The position numbers were made by a program, and so were the translations under genes. From contig CAVURD010000020.1 in the NCBI GenBank assembly GCA_963743785.1, forward strand, positions 142,160 through 206,159: a stretch of DNA of 64,000 nucleotides, read 5' to 3'. The notes under the pieces were generated by a model. That model saw only the letters and a list, made by a program, of their open reading frames with translations, did not search any database and was not told the origin of the DNA. Origin of the DNA: Bog-473 sp963743785. Lineage in GTDB: Bacteria > Actinomycetota > Acidimicrobiia > Acidimicrobiales > RAAP-2. Position 1 is the first letter of the stretch. Every line of letters starts with the position of its first letter. Of the stretch, positions 1 through 8,533 are shown piece by piece.

Positions 1-1
1 T

Positions 2-2650
2 GGCACCTTCACCAATAACTCCTCGCCCGCCACCACCGGTACCTCGGGTGGGGCCATCGACAGCAGCGGGACGCTCACGGTGGAGACCAGCACGTTCAGC
101 GGCAACACGGCCCAGGAGGGTGGCGGCGTCTTCAACCAGGCGTCCGCCACCATCACCAACAGCACCTTCACCAGCAACAACGCCACGATCTACGGCGGAG
201 GGGCACTGCTCAACGCAGCTGGCACCGAGACCCTGGTCGGGGACACCTTCGTCGGCAACACCGGACCGGGTGGGGGGGCCATCGACAACGACGCCACCCT
301 GAATATCGCCAACAGCACCTTCTACAACAACACCGGGGGCACCAACGGCGGGGGGGCGGTCGAGAACTTCGGCAGCACCACGTTGAAGCAGTCCACTTTC
401 TCGGGCAACACCTCGCCCTACGGGGCCAACATCTTCAACTACACCGGGTTCAAGCTCTCCATGAGCATGGACATCGTCGCCGGAGGCCTGGTCGGGAGCA
501 ACTGTGGCGGTCAGGCCCCCATCACCGACCTGGGCTACAACATCGACACCGGGTCCTCGTGTCACTTCACTGTCACGAATCACTCGCTCCCCAACACCCA
601 GCCCGAGCTCGACGCGCTGGCCTCCAACGGTGGGTCGACCCAGACCATGGGGTTGCCCGCCGGCAGCCCGGCCATCGATGCCATCCCGACCAGCACGGCC
701 GGGTGCGCCGGCAGCACCGACCAGCGCGGCATCGCCCGCCCCCAGGGCAAGGGCTGCGACATCGGGGCCTACGAGCTGGTCGCCACTTCCCGTGACACCA
801 CGCCCCCGAGCGTCCCGGGCGGCCTGGCGGTCACCTCGGTGACCTCGAGTTCGGTCTCCCTCAAGTGGAACGCCTCGAGCGACGACGTCGGCGTCACCGG
901 CTACACCATCTATCGGAACGGAGCACAAGTCGGCAGCACGGCCGGAGCCACGGCAACCACGTTCACTGATTCGACGGTCTCTCCCTCGGCCAGCTACCAG
1001 TACACGGTCGACGCCTTCGACGGCAGCGGCAACCACTCGGCCCGCTCGGCACCGGTCTCGGCCACCACGCCGGCTCCGACGGGAGTCCAGGCCGTCCAGG
1101 CCGGCGCCACCGCCACCGCAACCCGGGTGACTAGTACCACCATCGTGCTCTCCAACCCGGTCCACGCCGGCGATCTGCTGGCCGGCTGGCTGGGCCAGTA
1201 CGACGCCGCCGGGCAGGTGCAGGTCTCCGACAACGTGAACGGGGCGTGGACACGTAGCAGTGCCTCGACGACCTTCTCGGGTGGAGGAGGGGATCTCGCC
1301 CTCTTCTATGTGCAGAACTCGGCTGCGGCCCCGTGGGGTCTGACCATCACCATCACCGCCACCAGTGCGACGTACCTCCAAGGTGCGGTCTCCGAGTACA
1401 GCGGCGTCGCGACGGCCGGCGCCCTGGACCAGGTGGCGGCGACCAAGGGAACCGGTACGGTCGTCGATTCGGGACCGACCGCCCCGGTGGGGGCGGGAGA
1501 ACTGGTGGTCGGCGCGGTGATCACCGGCGGATCGCCCGGGACCGTGACGCCCGGCTCTTCGCAGGCCCAACCGTTCACCCTGCGGGCCCAGACCAGCTCG
1601 GGCTCGGCCGACATCGAGGACATTGCGGCGAGTGCCTCCGGAGCCCAGGACGCCCGAGCCACCTTTGCCACGGCCACGGACTGGTACGCCGCCGTGGGCG
1701 TGTTCCATGTCTTCGGAACGGGCGATACCCAGCCCCCGACCACTCCAACGGGTCTCACTGCAACGTCGGTGACAGCCACCTCGGTCGGGCTCAATTGGGG
1801 CGCCTCGACGGACAACGTGGGGGTGGCCGGCTACACCGTCTATCGCAACGGCTCGCCGCTCGGCACGACCAGCAGCAGCGCCACGACCTACACCGATACC
1901 ACGGAGTCACCGTCGACCAGTTACTCGTACACGGTGGACGCCTTCGATGCCGCCGGCAACCACTCGGCCCAATCATCGCCGCTGCCGGTGACGACGCCGG
2001 CGGGACCACCCCCGAGCGCGAAATGGGTGCAGGGTGGGACCCTGGGCACGGGTTCGAAGGTGGCGAGCGCCACGTTCCAGCTGGCCAAGCCCGTCAATGC
2101 GGGTGACCTGCTCGTCGGCTGGGCCGGCCAATACGACTCGACCGGGCAGGTCCAGGTGTCGGACAACGTCAACGGAGTGTGGACCCGCGCCACGGCATCG
2201 ACGAAGTTCTCCAACGGAGCTGGCGACATCGCGCTTTACTACGTCCAGAATGCGGCGTCGGCCCCAACCGGGCTGACCATCACGGTGAGCGCCACGAACG
2301 CCACGTACCTCGAGGCGGCGTTGGCCGACTATTCCGGCGTGGCAAAGACCGGTGCACTCGATCAGACCCTGGTGGGCAGTGGGAACAGCACCGCGGCCGA
2401 CTCCGGACCGTCCGGCACCGTCGCAGCTGGGGAGCTTGTGGTCGGCGGCATCCTCACCGGCGGATCACCCTCCGCCGTCACGCCGGGAATCTCCCAGGGC
2501 CAGACCTTCACGATCCGCAGCCAGAGCAGCTCGGGCTCGGAGGTTCTCGAGGACGTGCCGGTCAGCGCGGCGGGATCTCAGGCCGCACGAGCGACCTTCG
2601 CCGTGTCGACCGACTGGTACGCGGTGGTGGCGACCTTCCGCGCCGGGTAA
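2..2650 (+). CDS. Secreted beta-helix protein with choice-of-anchor Q region and duplicated FN3 modules (5' partial)
   Basis: The frame is open to the first base of the window, so the N-terminus is missing; the GTG at 80 is internal. The first ~200 residues are Asn/Thr/Gly-rich repeats of the type NSTFxxN, typical of right-handed beta-helix (polymorphic membrane protein-like) proteins. They end in a segment with SPAIDA and GCDIGAYEL, the hallmark of the choice-of-anchor Q family. Then come a fibronectin type III domain (DTTPPSVPGGL...), a ~250-residue beta-rich module starting VQAVQAG, a second FN3 (DTQPPTTPTGL...) and a second copy of the module. Both modules share the GDLL, QVQVSDNVNG and SATYL/NATYL landmarks. 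Probably an extracellular or surface protein. The ligand is unknown and no sorting signal is seen at the C-terminus. Confidence 0.85.
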   Translation, partial: GTFTNNSSPATTGTSGGAIDSSGTLTVETSTFSGNTAQEGGGVFNQASATITNSTFTSNNATIYGGGALLNAAGTETLVGDTFVGNTGPGGGAIDNDATLNIANSTFYNNTGGTNGGGAVENFGSTTLKQSTFSGNTSPYGANIFNYTGFKLSMSMDIVAGGLVGSNCGGQAPITDLGYNIDTGSSCHFTVTNHSLPNTQPELDALASNGGSTQTMGLPAGSPAIDAIPTSTAGCAGSTDQRGIARPQGKGCDIGAYELVATSRDTTPPSVPGGLAVTSVTSSSVSLKWNASSDDVGVTGYTIYRNGAQVGSTAGATATTFTDSTVSPSASYQYTVDAFDGSGNHSARSAPVSATTPAPTGVQAVQAGATATATRVTSTTIVLSNPVHAGDLLAGWLGQYDAAGQVQVSDNVNGAWTRSSASTTFSGGGGDLALFYVQNSAAAPWGLTITITATSATYLQGAVSEYSGVATAGALDQVAATKGTGTVVDSGPTAPVGAGELVVGAVITGGSPGTVTPGSSQAQPFTLRAQTSSGSADIEDIAASASGAQDARATFATATDWYAAVGVFHVFGTGDTQPPTTPTGLTATSVTATSVGLNWGASTDNVGVAGYTVYRNGSPLGTTSSSATTYTDTTESPSTSYSYTVDAFDAAGNHSAQSSPLPVTTPAGPPPSAKWVQGGTLGTGSKVASATFQLAKPVNAGDLLVGWAGQYDSTGQVQVSDNVNGVWTRATASTKFSNGAGDIALYYVQNAASAPTGLTITVSATNATYLEAALADYSGVAKTGALDQTLVGSGNSTAADSGPSGTVAAGELVVGGILTGGSPSAVTPGISQGQTFTIRSQSSSGSEVLEDVPVSAAGSQAARATFAVSTDWYAVVATFRAG

Positions 2651-2916
2651 TCACGACGGTCAGCGCGTGGCTCTGACCTTTGGTTGGGCGGCGAATGAGT
2701 GGTGGCGAGTTTGGATTGCCCCGCCTTTGTTCAAAATGTCAGGGGTTGTCGCTCCGCCAGCGGTGGGGGCGATCGGACTTGGGCAGGCAACGAGGATCGC
2801 CTACGGGTCGTGTCGCTTTGCTGCTCAAGGGCTCTCCGTAGGGGGTGAAGCGACCGAACCTGGTGTGGGTTCAAGTGCTGCCGGAGCGCCTGTCTGGGGA
2901 GCGCCGCTACGGGCTA

Positions 2917-3489
2917 CTAGCTCGTGGTGGCGGTCACCGTGAGCTGCGCGTTGGCAATCCACAGGATCAGATTGTTGCCGCCCAGCATCGAATTCGCGAT
3001 GTAGGTCACCGGGCCGTTGAGCGAGGCGGCCAACGTGTGGGCGGCGGGTAGTCCATCTGGGCCGTAGTAGATCTGTGACGGATTTCCCGGGGCGATATTG
3101 CTTGACGCGTTACCAATGCCACTCACCCCGAAGCCATCCTGCCGCAGGCCGGCGGCCGTTTGTGCCGCCAGGCCGGTGGCGCCGGAAGCATTGAGGACGT
3201 CGATCACCACCGAGCTCGTGGCTGGTAGCGGCGCAGTCGTTGACGTGGTGGTCGAAGCAGTCGTTGACGTGGTGGTCGAGGCGGTTGTCGACGGCGCCCG
3301 GATTGCCTGGGTGGTCGTTCCGTGATGCGCCGATGTGGCAGTACCAGAATTATTCGAATTCCGAGATGACAAGATCACAACGGCCAGCACCACGGCAACG
3401 ATGACCACGCCGATAGCGGCGAGGGGCAGCAACCAGCGTCGATCCTTCATTCCTCCGGAGCGACGGTGACGGCCGCGCGAGGCGCTCAT
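2917..3489 (-). CDS. Membrane-anchored LytR_C domain protein
   Basis: About 190 aa. A short basic N-terminus is followed by one hydrophobic helix (about residues 19-40, LLPLAAIGVVIVAVVLAVV), a Ser/Thr-rich low-complexity spacer (STTTSTTAS repeats) and a C-terminal LytR_C-like domain with VVIDVLNASGATGLA, a Tyr-rich strand QIYYGPDG and a LILWIAN end. In actinobacteria such stand-alone LytR_C proteins are extracytoplasmic. The fold is known from LytR/CpsA/Psr cell-wall ligases, but the catalytic LCP domain is absent here. I chose the ATG at 3489, with GGAAG 10 nt upstream; an ATG at 3450 is possible but its GGAGG lies only one base away. Function unknown; it may sense or bind cell-wall polymer. 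Confidence 0.75.
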   Translation of the reverse strand: MSASRGRHRRSGGMKDRRWLLPLAAIGVVIVAVVLAVVILSSRNSNNSGTATSAHHGTTTQAIRAPSTTASTTTSTTASTTTSTTAPLPATSSVVIDVLNASGATGLAAQTAAGLRQDGFGVSGIGNASSNIAPGNPSQIYYGPDGLPAAHTLAASLNGPVTYIANSMLGGNNLILWIANAQLTVTATTS

Positions 3490-3681
3490 TCCGGGCGGTC
3501 TTCCACACATCAATCATGGCCCATGCACCCTTCGTGCGGCCAAGAAGGCGCGGACCCGGGCCGTGAAGCCCGGCGGCCTGGGCCCCCCGGGGAAACAGGG
3601 GATCACACGACAGGGACCACCCAACCCGTCGAGGTTCGGCCGGCCCAGGCCATGAGCTCAAGTGGCCCGGTGGGCACGCCT

Positions 3682-4122
3682 TCACGCCTCGGCCGCGGGG
3701 ACGAAAGAATGGCGTAACGCGGCCCACCCGCTGACGTTGGCTTCCCGCCAAGCCTCACCTTCCGAGCCGAGGCGCTCCCAACCGGCATGGACGATGTCGA
3801 GACGGGTGGTGCCGTCGCCCAGGTCGACAAACGTCAACTCCACATCGGTGGCGTCGGAGCGGGGACGATTGATGTGCCACAGGTACCCAAGGCGATGCGG
3901 TGGCTGCCACAGCGTGATTTCACCCCATTCGATTTCTGTACCGTCGGGTGTGCGTTCGAAAATCCGGCCGCCTGGACGCGGTTCGAGCGCGACGACGGTG
4001 TCCCGATTCCCCGAAGCGGAATGACCTTTGGGCCACCAGCTTGATAGGCGGGTCGTCCATACCTCGAATGCGTGCTCGGCCGGGGCCCTAATATCGAAGC
4101 TCAAGCGCAGGGGATCGATCAT
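3682..4122 (-). CDS. SRPBCC (AHSA1-like) domain protein
   Basis: 146 aa, a full-length START/Bet v1-like domain of the AHSA1/activator-of-Hsp90 C-terminal type. It opens with a strand-helix FDIRAPAEHAFEVWTTR, has the central GGRIFE and the typical C-terminal helix with WxxLRHSF. Members bind a hydrophobic ligand; the ligand here is unknown. The ATG at 4122 overlaps the stop of the ArsR gene as ATGA, so it is the last gene of a translationally coupled operon and is preferred over an upstream in-frame ATG at 4272. ArsR plus AHSA1-like pairs are a common actinobacterial arrangement and suggest stress- or toxin-responsive control. Confidence 0.85.
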   Translation of the reverse strand: MIDPLRLSFDIRAPAEHAFEVWTTRLSSWWPKGHSASGNRDTVVALEPRPGGRIFERTPDGTEIEWGEITLWQPPHRLGYLWHINRPRSDATDVELTFVDLGDGTTRLDIVHAGWERLGSEGEAWREANVSGWAALRHSFVPAAEA

Positions 4123-4529
4123 CCGGGATCCCTGCGCTTCGTCGAGCTCACCTGCCGCGGCGAACGCGAAGCAGTTCGGCCCGGCGTCGGACGTGGAGTA
4201 GCACCGGGTAAAGGTGACAACGACCGGGTATTCTCCGCCATCATTCGGAATCGCATCACGGTGTCTCCCCACACCTGGGTGATGTAATTCTCGAGCGCCT
4301 CGATGCCCTGATCGTCCAGGCGATAGATACGCCGTGTGCCTTGCGGTTGTTCGGTGACAAGGCCCGCTTCCTTGAGGAGGCGAAGGTGGCGGGACACGGC
4401 TGGTCGGCTGATGGGCAGCGCATCGGCAATCTCACGCACGGATCGGCCTCCGCCGCGGAGCATCTCCACAATCTCACGACGGTTGGCGTCACCTAATGCC
4501 TCGAACGGATCACCGGCCGGCTCGTTCAC
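4119..4529 (-). CDS. ArsR/SdpR-family winged-helix repressor
   Basis: 136 aa. The winged helix spans about residues 8-90: FEALGDANRREIVEML, then the recognition region ISRPAVSRHLRLLKEAGLV and the wing QGTRRIYRLD. No CxC metal motif is present, so it is of the SdpR/non-metal type. Starts at GTG 4529, overlapping the stop of the upstream SRPBCC gene (GTGA), and its own stop overlaps the next SRPBCC start (ATGA). The C-terminal ~40 residues are Pro/Arg/Ser-rich and unlike the family, so a late frameshift or natural divergence is possible. It probably represses its own operon through the palindrome at 5359-5374. Confidence 0.88.
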   Translation of the reverse strand: MNEPAGDPFEALGDANRREIVEMLRGGGRSVREIADALPISRPAVSRHLRLLKEAGLVTEQPQGTRRIYRLDDQGIEALENYITQVWGDTVMRFRMMAENTRSLSPLPGATPRPTPGRTASRSPRQVSSTKRRDPG

Positions 4530-4975
4530 CCTCCGCCATCCAACCCATTCGAATGAACCAGCTCGGATCGCACCTTGAGGCCGCGGGCGAACTGCTCAAA
4601 GGAGGGGCCAAGGTCGGGCATGGATTTCCAGATCAGTCCAAGGAGCGGACCCGAATATTCTTCACGCATTCGAAAGTCCGTCTGGGTGCCGGTCGTAGAA
4701 TTCACGGTGAAAGTCCTCACACCGCGGAACAAGCCCAGAGGCATCCCACCGGACCAGGTCATGGAGGAGCCGTCCTTACTTCGTTGCACCTTGACCGGAA
4801 AGGCTCGACCTGAACTCACTTCGGACCGGACCGTGATCCGCCCGCCATCGGCGATGGTTCCATCGACGCTCTCGACCCCAGAATCCCATTTCGGGTAGTT
4901 GGCCCCGTCCATCAGTACCGACCAGACCGATGCAGGCGGTGCATCAATGTGTGCACTGCTTTCGTAGTACTTCAT
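4526..4975 (-). CDS. SRPBCC (polyketide cyclase/dehydrase-like) protein
   Basis: 149 aa with the fold's usual N-terminus (YYESSAHIDAPPASVWSVL), a PKWDSGVESVDG strand and a long C-terminal helix FEQFARGLKVRSE. This is the classical cyclase/lipid-transport version of the fold, distinct from the AHSA1 type two genes downstream. ATG 4975 is preceded by a purine-rich GAGGGG. It lies between a small dimeric-barrel protein (5025-5327, 49-bp gap) and the ArsR gene, with which it overlaps. The ligand cannot be predicted. Confidence 0.82.
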   Translation of the reverse strand: MKYYESSAHIDAPPASVWSVLMDGANYPKWDSGVESVDGTIADGGRITVRSEVSSGRAFPVKVQRSKDGSSMTWSGGMPLGLFRGVRTFTVNSTTGTQTDFRMREEYSGPLLGLIWKSMPDLGPSFEQFARGLKVRSELVHSNGLDGGG

Positions 4976-5024
4976 GGCCCCTCTTCCTTCATTCGAGCGC
5001 CTCATTACGATGAAGTTGGATCAC

Positions 5025-5327
5025 TCAAACGAAGCGATAGGACCCGACCACAGTGGCCTCCGACGAGATCGGACCGAGTTCGATGCGATCGCCGATTTCT
5101 CGGAGGAATTCGACGAACGCCGGCATTTCGGTCAAGGGGTTCGTCCCGTCATCCGTCTCTACCGCGGCAACGTGAACGAAGCTGACGCCGTCGGTCAGTC
5201 TGAAGCTCGCATAACGGAGTGCGTCAGGATTCACTTCATTGAGTTCGGCAAAAACGCGCTCGATCAAGGCCTGATTCTCGTCAGACTTTTCCGGTTTGGT
5301 CTGGTAGCGCACAACGACGGCATCCAT
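5025..5327 (-). CDS. Small conserved protein, probable dimeric alpha/beta-barrel fold
   Basis: 100 aa. It begins MDAVVVRYQTKPEKSDENQ and has an alternating strand/helix pattern (VFAELNEVNPDALRYASFRL, VSFVHVAAVE, FLREIGDRIE), resembling monooxygenase-like/ABM dimeric barrels that I know as short actinobacterial proteins beside ArsR/SRPBCC genes. No catalytic residues can be named. AAGGAG lies 7 nt before ATG 5327. It is the first gene of the four-gene operon and sits just downstream of the 16-bp palindrome. Confidence 0.7.
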   Translation of the reverse strand: MDAVVVRYQTKPEKSDENQALIERVFAELNEVNPDALRYASFRLTDGVSFVHVAAVETDDGTNPLTEMPAFVEFLREIGDRIELGPISSEATVVGSYRFV

Positions 5328-5358
5328 CGGTCATCTCCTTGGCAACGAAAAGGTTACC

Positions 5359-5374
5359 GTAACATATATGTTAC
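5359..5374. promoter_or_regulatory. Perfect 16-bp palindromic operator, likely ArsR site
   Basis: GTAACATATATGTTAC is its own reverse complement and lies 32 bp upstream of the first start codon of the ArsR operon. A further GTTAC half-site at 5354-5358 makes overlapping copies spaced by one base (GTTAC-C-GTAAC). AT-rich perfect dyads of this size are typical of ArsR-family operators. Autoregulation is inferred from position. Confidence 0.7.
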
Positions 5375-5602
5375 CGATGGTCAATCGACGTTCGCCTGGC
5401 GGTCCTTTCGTGTCCTCGTCGCCAGTGCCCGTCGGTCGAGCGTCCTGGACCCGACCGGGTTTCGAAGTCCGAAGTCGGCAGGACGTGCCGACACGGCAGG
5501 CGACGCGACGGTGAGGCGGTGAGGCGGTGGCGCGGAAGCGCGGCGGCGCGGCGCGGTGGTCGGGGCTCGACCTCGGGCAAGCGGCGGCGGCGCGGCTAGG
5601 AA

Positions 5603-6715
5603 CTAGTCATCGTAGATGAGGACGCCTCGGATGTTCTTGCCGTCGCGCATGTCCTGGTAGCCCTGATTGATGTCGCCCAACTTGTACGTCTCGGTGATCA
5701 TGCCATCGAGGTCGAGCTGGCCGTCCCGGTACAGCTTCAAAAGTTTCGGAATGTCGGAACGCATATTGGCCGAGCCGAAGATGCTGCCGACGACTTGCTT
5801 TTCCATAATGGTGAGGTCGAGCAAGCTCATACTGACACTCGCCTCGGTCATCGGGTGGATGTTGGTCACGACCACCCGTCCGCCCTTGGCGGTCAAGTTC
5901 AGAATCGAGCCCATCATCGCCCCGGAACCGACGCCCATTGCGCAGATCACCTTGTTGCACATCCGTCCCCACGTCTCCTGCTGTATGAGGTCAAATGCCT
6001 CCTCGACGGATGCGGACGTATGCGTGGCGCCGAATCTGGGCGCCAGCTTGCGCTTCAATTCGACGGGATCGATGGCGAAGATCTGTTCAGCGCCGGCAAG
6101 GCGGGCGCCCTGCAGCGCACTGGCGCCGATGCCACCCACACCGATCACGGCCACATTGTCCCCGGGACGTATGTCGGCGGCATAGACCGACGACCCCCAA
6201 CCCGTCGTCACCCCGCAACCCACCAGGCACGCCTTGTCGAGGGGAATGTCGTCGAGAATTTTCACGCATGAGGCCTGATTGACAACCGTGTACTTACCGA
6301 AGGTTCCGAGGCAGACCATGATGGCCAGATCCTTCCCCCGGGCGTGATGGCGGGACGTGCCGTCGATCTGTCGACCGGCCATGAGAGTTCCCCCGACATC
6401 GCACAAGTTGGAGTGCCCCGTTGAGCAGGGGGGACATTTCCCGCAGGCTGGAATGAACCCGAATACCACGTGATCGCCCGGAGCCAATTCCGTCACGCCC
6501 GGGCCGATCTCCTCCACGATCCCTGCACCTTCATGGCCGCCGATGATGGGCAACGCACCCGGTAGGTCACCCGTCACCATGTGTTCGTCGGAATGACACA
6601 TGCCCGAAGCTGCCAGCTTCACGAGCACCTCACCCACCTGGGGCGGGTCGAGCTCGATGGGCTCGACGATCCAGTCCGTCCGTGGTTCCCACAAGATGGC
6701 CGCTTCAGTCTGCAT
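5603..6715 (-). CDS. NDMA-dependent-type zinc alcohol dehydrogenase
   Basis: 370 aa, a zinc-dependent medium-chain dehydrogenase. The catalytic zinc region reads ASGMCHSDEH, with GGHEGAG further on. The structural zinc loop holds four Cys (CGKCPPCSTGHSNLC), and the Rossmann signature is VIGVGGIGASA. Overall it matches the Rxyl_3153/NDMA-dependent family, whose members carry tightly bound NAD(P) and are linked in actinobacteria to the redox peptide mycofactocin (family knowledge). No mycofactocin genes lie in this window, so the partner system must be elsewhere. It oxidises an alcohol to an aldehyde; the substrate is unknown. Monocistronic on the minus strand. Confidence 0.85.
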   Translation of the reverse strand: MQTEAAILWEPRTDWIVEPIELDPPQVGEVLVKLAASGMCHSDEHMVTGDLPGALPIIGGHEGAGIVEEIGPGVTELAPGDHVVFGFIPACGKCPPCSTGHSNLCDVGGTLMAGRQIDGTSRHHARGKDLAIMVCLGTFGKYTVVNQASCVKILDDIPLDKACLVGCGVTTGWGSSVYAADIRPGDNVAVIGVGGIGASALQGARLAGAEQIFAIDPVELKRKLAPRFGATHTSASVEEAFDLIQQETWGRMCNKVICAMGVGSGAMMGSILNLTAKGGRVVVTNIHPMTEASVSMSLLDLTIMEKQVVGSIFGSANMRSDIPKLLKLYRDGQLDLDGMITETYKLGDINQGYQDMRDGKNIRGVLIYDD

Positions 6716-6836
6716 TGTCCCCTCCGGAGCAATCGAATGCGATGACCCGTACCTTAATGGGGGAGTGGAAGTCGTCCAATGGTTGGTGGCAGGGCAGTTC
6801 CGTGGGAATGGCCGCGTTCACCCGCCTGGCGTTCAG

Positions 6837-8093
6837 CTATGGAAATATCGCAAACGAAGTTACCGAGTACCCCATCAGGACACCGAGCAGGACAATCGAC
6901 ACCGATAGCACTGCCGCATACGCCCACCTGCGTAACGACGTCGCGACCGCGATGATCAGTGGGAAGGCGAGAAAAATAAATCGGGGGCGCAGTCCGACAG
7001 GTGCGGCCACCAAGGCCAGAGAGGCTGCAGCCAATCCGTACAAGAGCATCGGCATGGGCATGCGTGATCGGAGGGCAAAGACGGCAGCGATCACGGTGAC
7101 GACGATGCCGACAAAAAGCAGATCTTGTTGCTGGTTTGTCGCAACAGGATCGCGCAAGAACGTTGCGACGAGGTGAGCGGGATAGGCGATGGAGGGATAG
7201 CTGCTCCAACCGCCTCGTTCCGTGACTCGCCAGGCCAAGAGATTGTCTGTGTGCACCCATAGCCATAGCTGATAAGCGAGAAAACCCAACGGCGCCAAGA
7301 TTGGCGCGGCAATGACTCGCCAATTCCGGTTCTTGACGAGCTCACAGTAGGCACACCACATGCAGCTGACCTCGAAGGCCAGGGCGATGGGCGTGGTCGC
7401 GGTGGCCAACATTCCCAGTATCCCCGCCAGCAGCCATCGTCGTTGCAACAGCGCCAGGAGGCCGAAGGCGATGCAGGTCACCGCTATGCCCTCGGAGTAG
7501 ACCAAGCTCAACACGAACGTGCCGGGGAACATGGCTACCAACAATGTGGCGCGATCCGCAGATTTCTGATCTGCATAGTGACGGACGAGCGCCCAGATTC
7601 CGATCATGGCGGAAAGTCCGGTCGTGGCCGAGATGACGATACCTGCGGTGAGGAGCGACAGTCCGGTCAGGTGGGAAAGCCATCGGATGGTCAAGGGGAA
7701 GAGAGGAAAGAAGGCGATCGTATTCCCAACCACATGTCCGTGGCTCTGCGGGAGGTGGGTGGGCCAGCCAAACTGAGCCGCCCGAATGAACCACCTGCTG
7801 TCCCAGGTATTGATCTCCCCCAGGATGCTTGTGTGCGAACGGGTTGTGGCAACGGCGAGCGCGACCAACGTGACGACTCGGGACGCCAGATAGATCACCA
7901 TCGGTCGCAGGATCCATCCCACCCCCCTCCGTTCCGAGAGTGAGGGGGCGACCTCTGTTACACGAAGGATGTCCGGGCGATCGCCGACGGCTATGTTTCC
8001 CGGACCCCTGGACGTCGGGGCCTCGGTCTCCGTGCCCGTGCCAGTTGGCGATTCAGGCAGCATGTCCCGGTACCAAATCGTGCTCCTTTGCAT
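6837..8093 (-). CDS. PIG-V-like mannosyltransferase family membrane protein
   Basis: 418 aa polytopic membrane protein with about 9-11 hydrophobic segments. Landmarks of the PIG-V/GT-C type are present: the luminal loop NTWDSRWFIRAAQFGWP with an Asp after the first membrane helix, AFFPLFPLTIR, and FPGTFVLSLVYSEG. Such bacterial homologues are annotated as mannosyltransferases that use polyprenyl-phosphate sugars on the outer face; the acceptor is not deducible. Start uncertain: ATG 8093 or ATG 8063 (residue 11), neither with an ideal ribosome-binding site. Confidence 0.75.
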   Translation of the reverse strand: MQRSTIWYRDMLPESPTGTGTETEAPTSRGPGNIAVGDRPDILRVTEVAPSLSERRGVGWILRPMVIYLASRVVTLVALAVATTRSHTSILGEINTWDSRWFIRAAQFGWPTHLPQSHGHVVGNTIAFFPLFPLTIRWLSHLTGLSLLTAGIVISATTGLSAMIGIWALVRHYADQKSADRATLLVAMFPGTFVLSLVYSEGIAVTCIAFGLLALLQRRWLLAGILGMLATATTPIALAFEVSCMWCAYCELVKNRNWRVIAAPILAPLGFLAYQLWLWVHTDNLLAWRVTERGGWSSYPSIAYPAHLVATFLRDPVATNQQQDLLFVGIVVTVIAAVFALRSRMPMPMLLYGLAAASLALVAAPVGLRPRFIFLAFPLIIAVATSLRRWAYAAVLSVSIVLLGVLMGYSVTSFAIFP

Positions 8094-8533
8094 TGGCCCA
8101 ACCGGCAGCGGGTACCGACCTTCGACGGGACAAACGATAGTCAGGAAGGGCCCGCCATGTTGGGACGGGGCGTCGCCGGACTCTGAATCCGAGTCCCTTG
8201 GCCAGCTTCAACGGAAAGAGGCGGCCCGACGGACCACCGGACAGACCGCAGTTTTCCGCCTTCCGGGGGCGGTAAGCAACGACGTGGGATCCACCGTCGA
8301 GAACGGCCCGCACCGGGGCTGAAGCCGTGGGCCAAGCAAGCGGACTTCCGGTGGCGCGCGGACAGCACCTCCTTGGTCAGCCTGTGTGCAGCCCCACTCG
8401 GGCTCGAAGGATGGAGGCGAGGTCTGTCTGATGGCTCAGCCCGGTGACCGCTCCGACCGCTGGTCTCCAAGCCCACCCCATTCCACCGAGCCTTCGACTG
8501 CGACGCCAGCGTGGTCTGGGTACGCTCATCGTC
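8094..8533. other. 440-bp gap upstream of phosphofructokinase
   Basis: No ORF here has a plausible protein; the minus-strand frames are Arg/Pro/Ser-rich shadows. Only the putative leaderless promoter of the phosphofructokinase gene is recognisable at its right end. Confidence 0.5.
8521..8526 (+). promoter_or_regulatory. Putative -10 box of leaderless pfp transcript
   Basis: TACGCT lies exactly 7 nt before GTG 8534. No Shine-Dalgarno sequence precedes that GTG, so transcription starting at or next to the start codon is likely. The same spacing and similar boxes occur at 23341, 40500 and 62119. Confidence 0.45.

Noticed and set aside
3682..4272. Longer start (ATG 4272) for the AHSA1-like gene
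   Set aside because: The extra 50 residues do not belong to the fold and overlap the ArsR gene; the ATGA overlap at 4122 is the normal coupling point.
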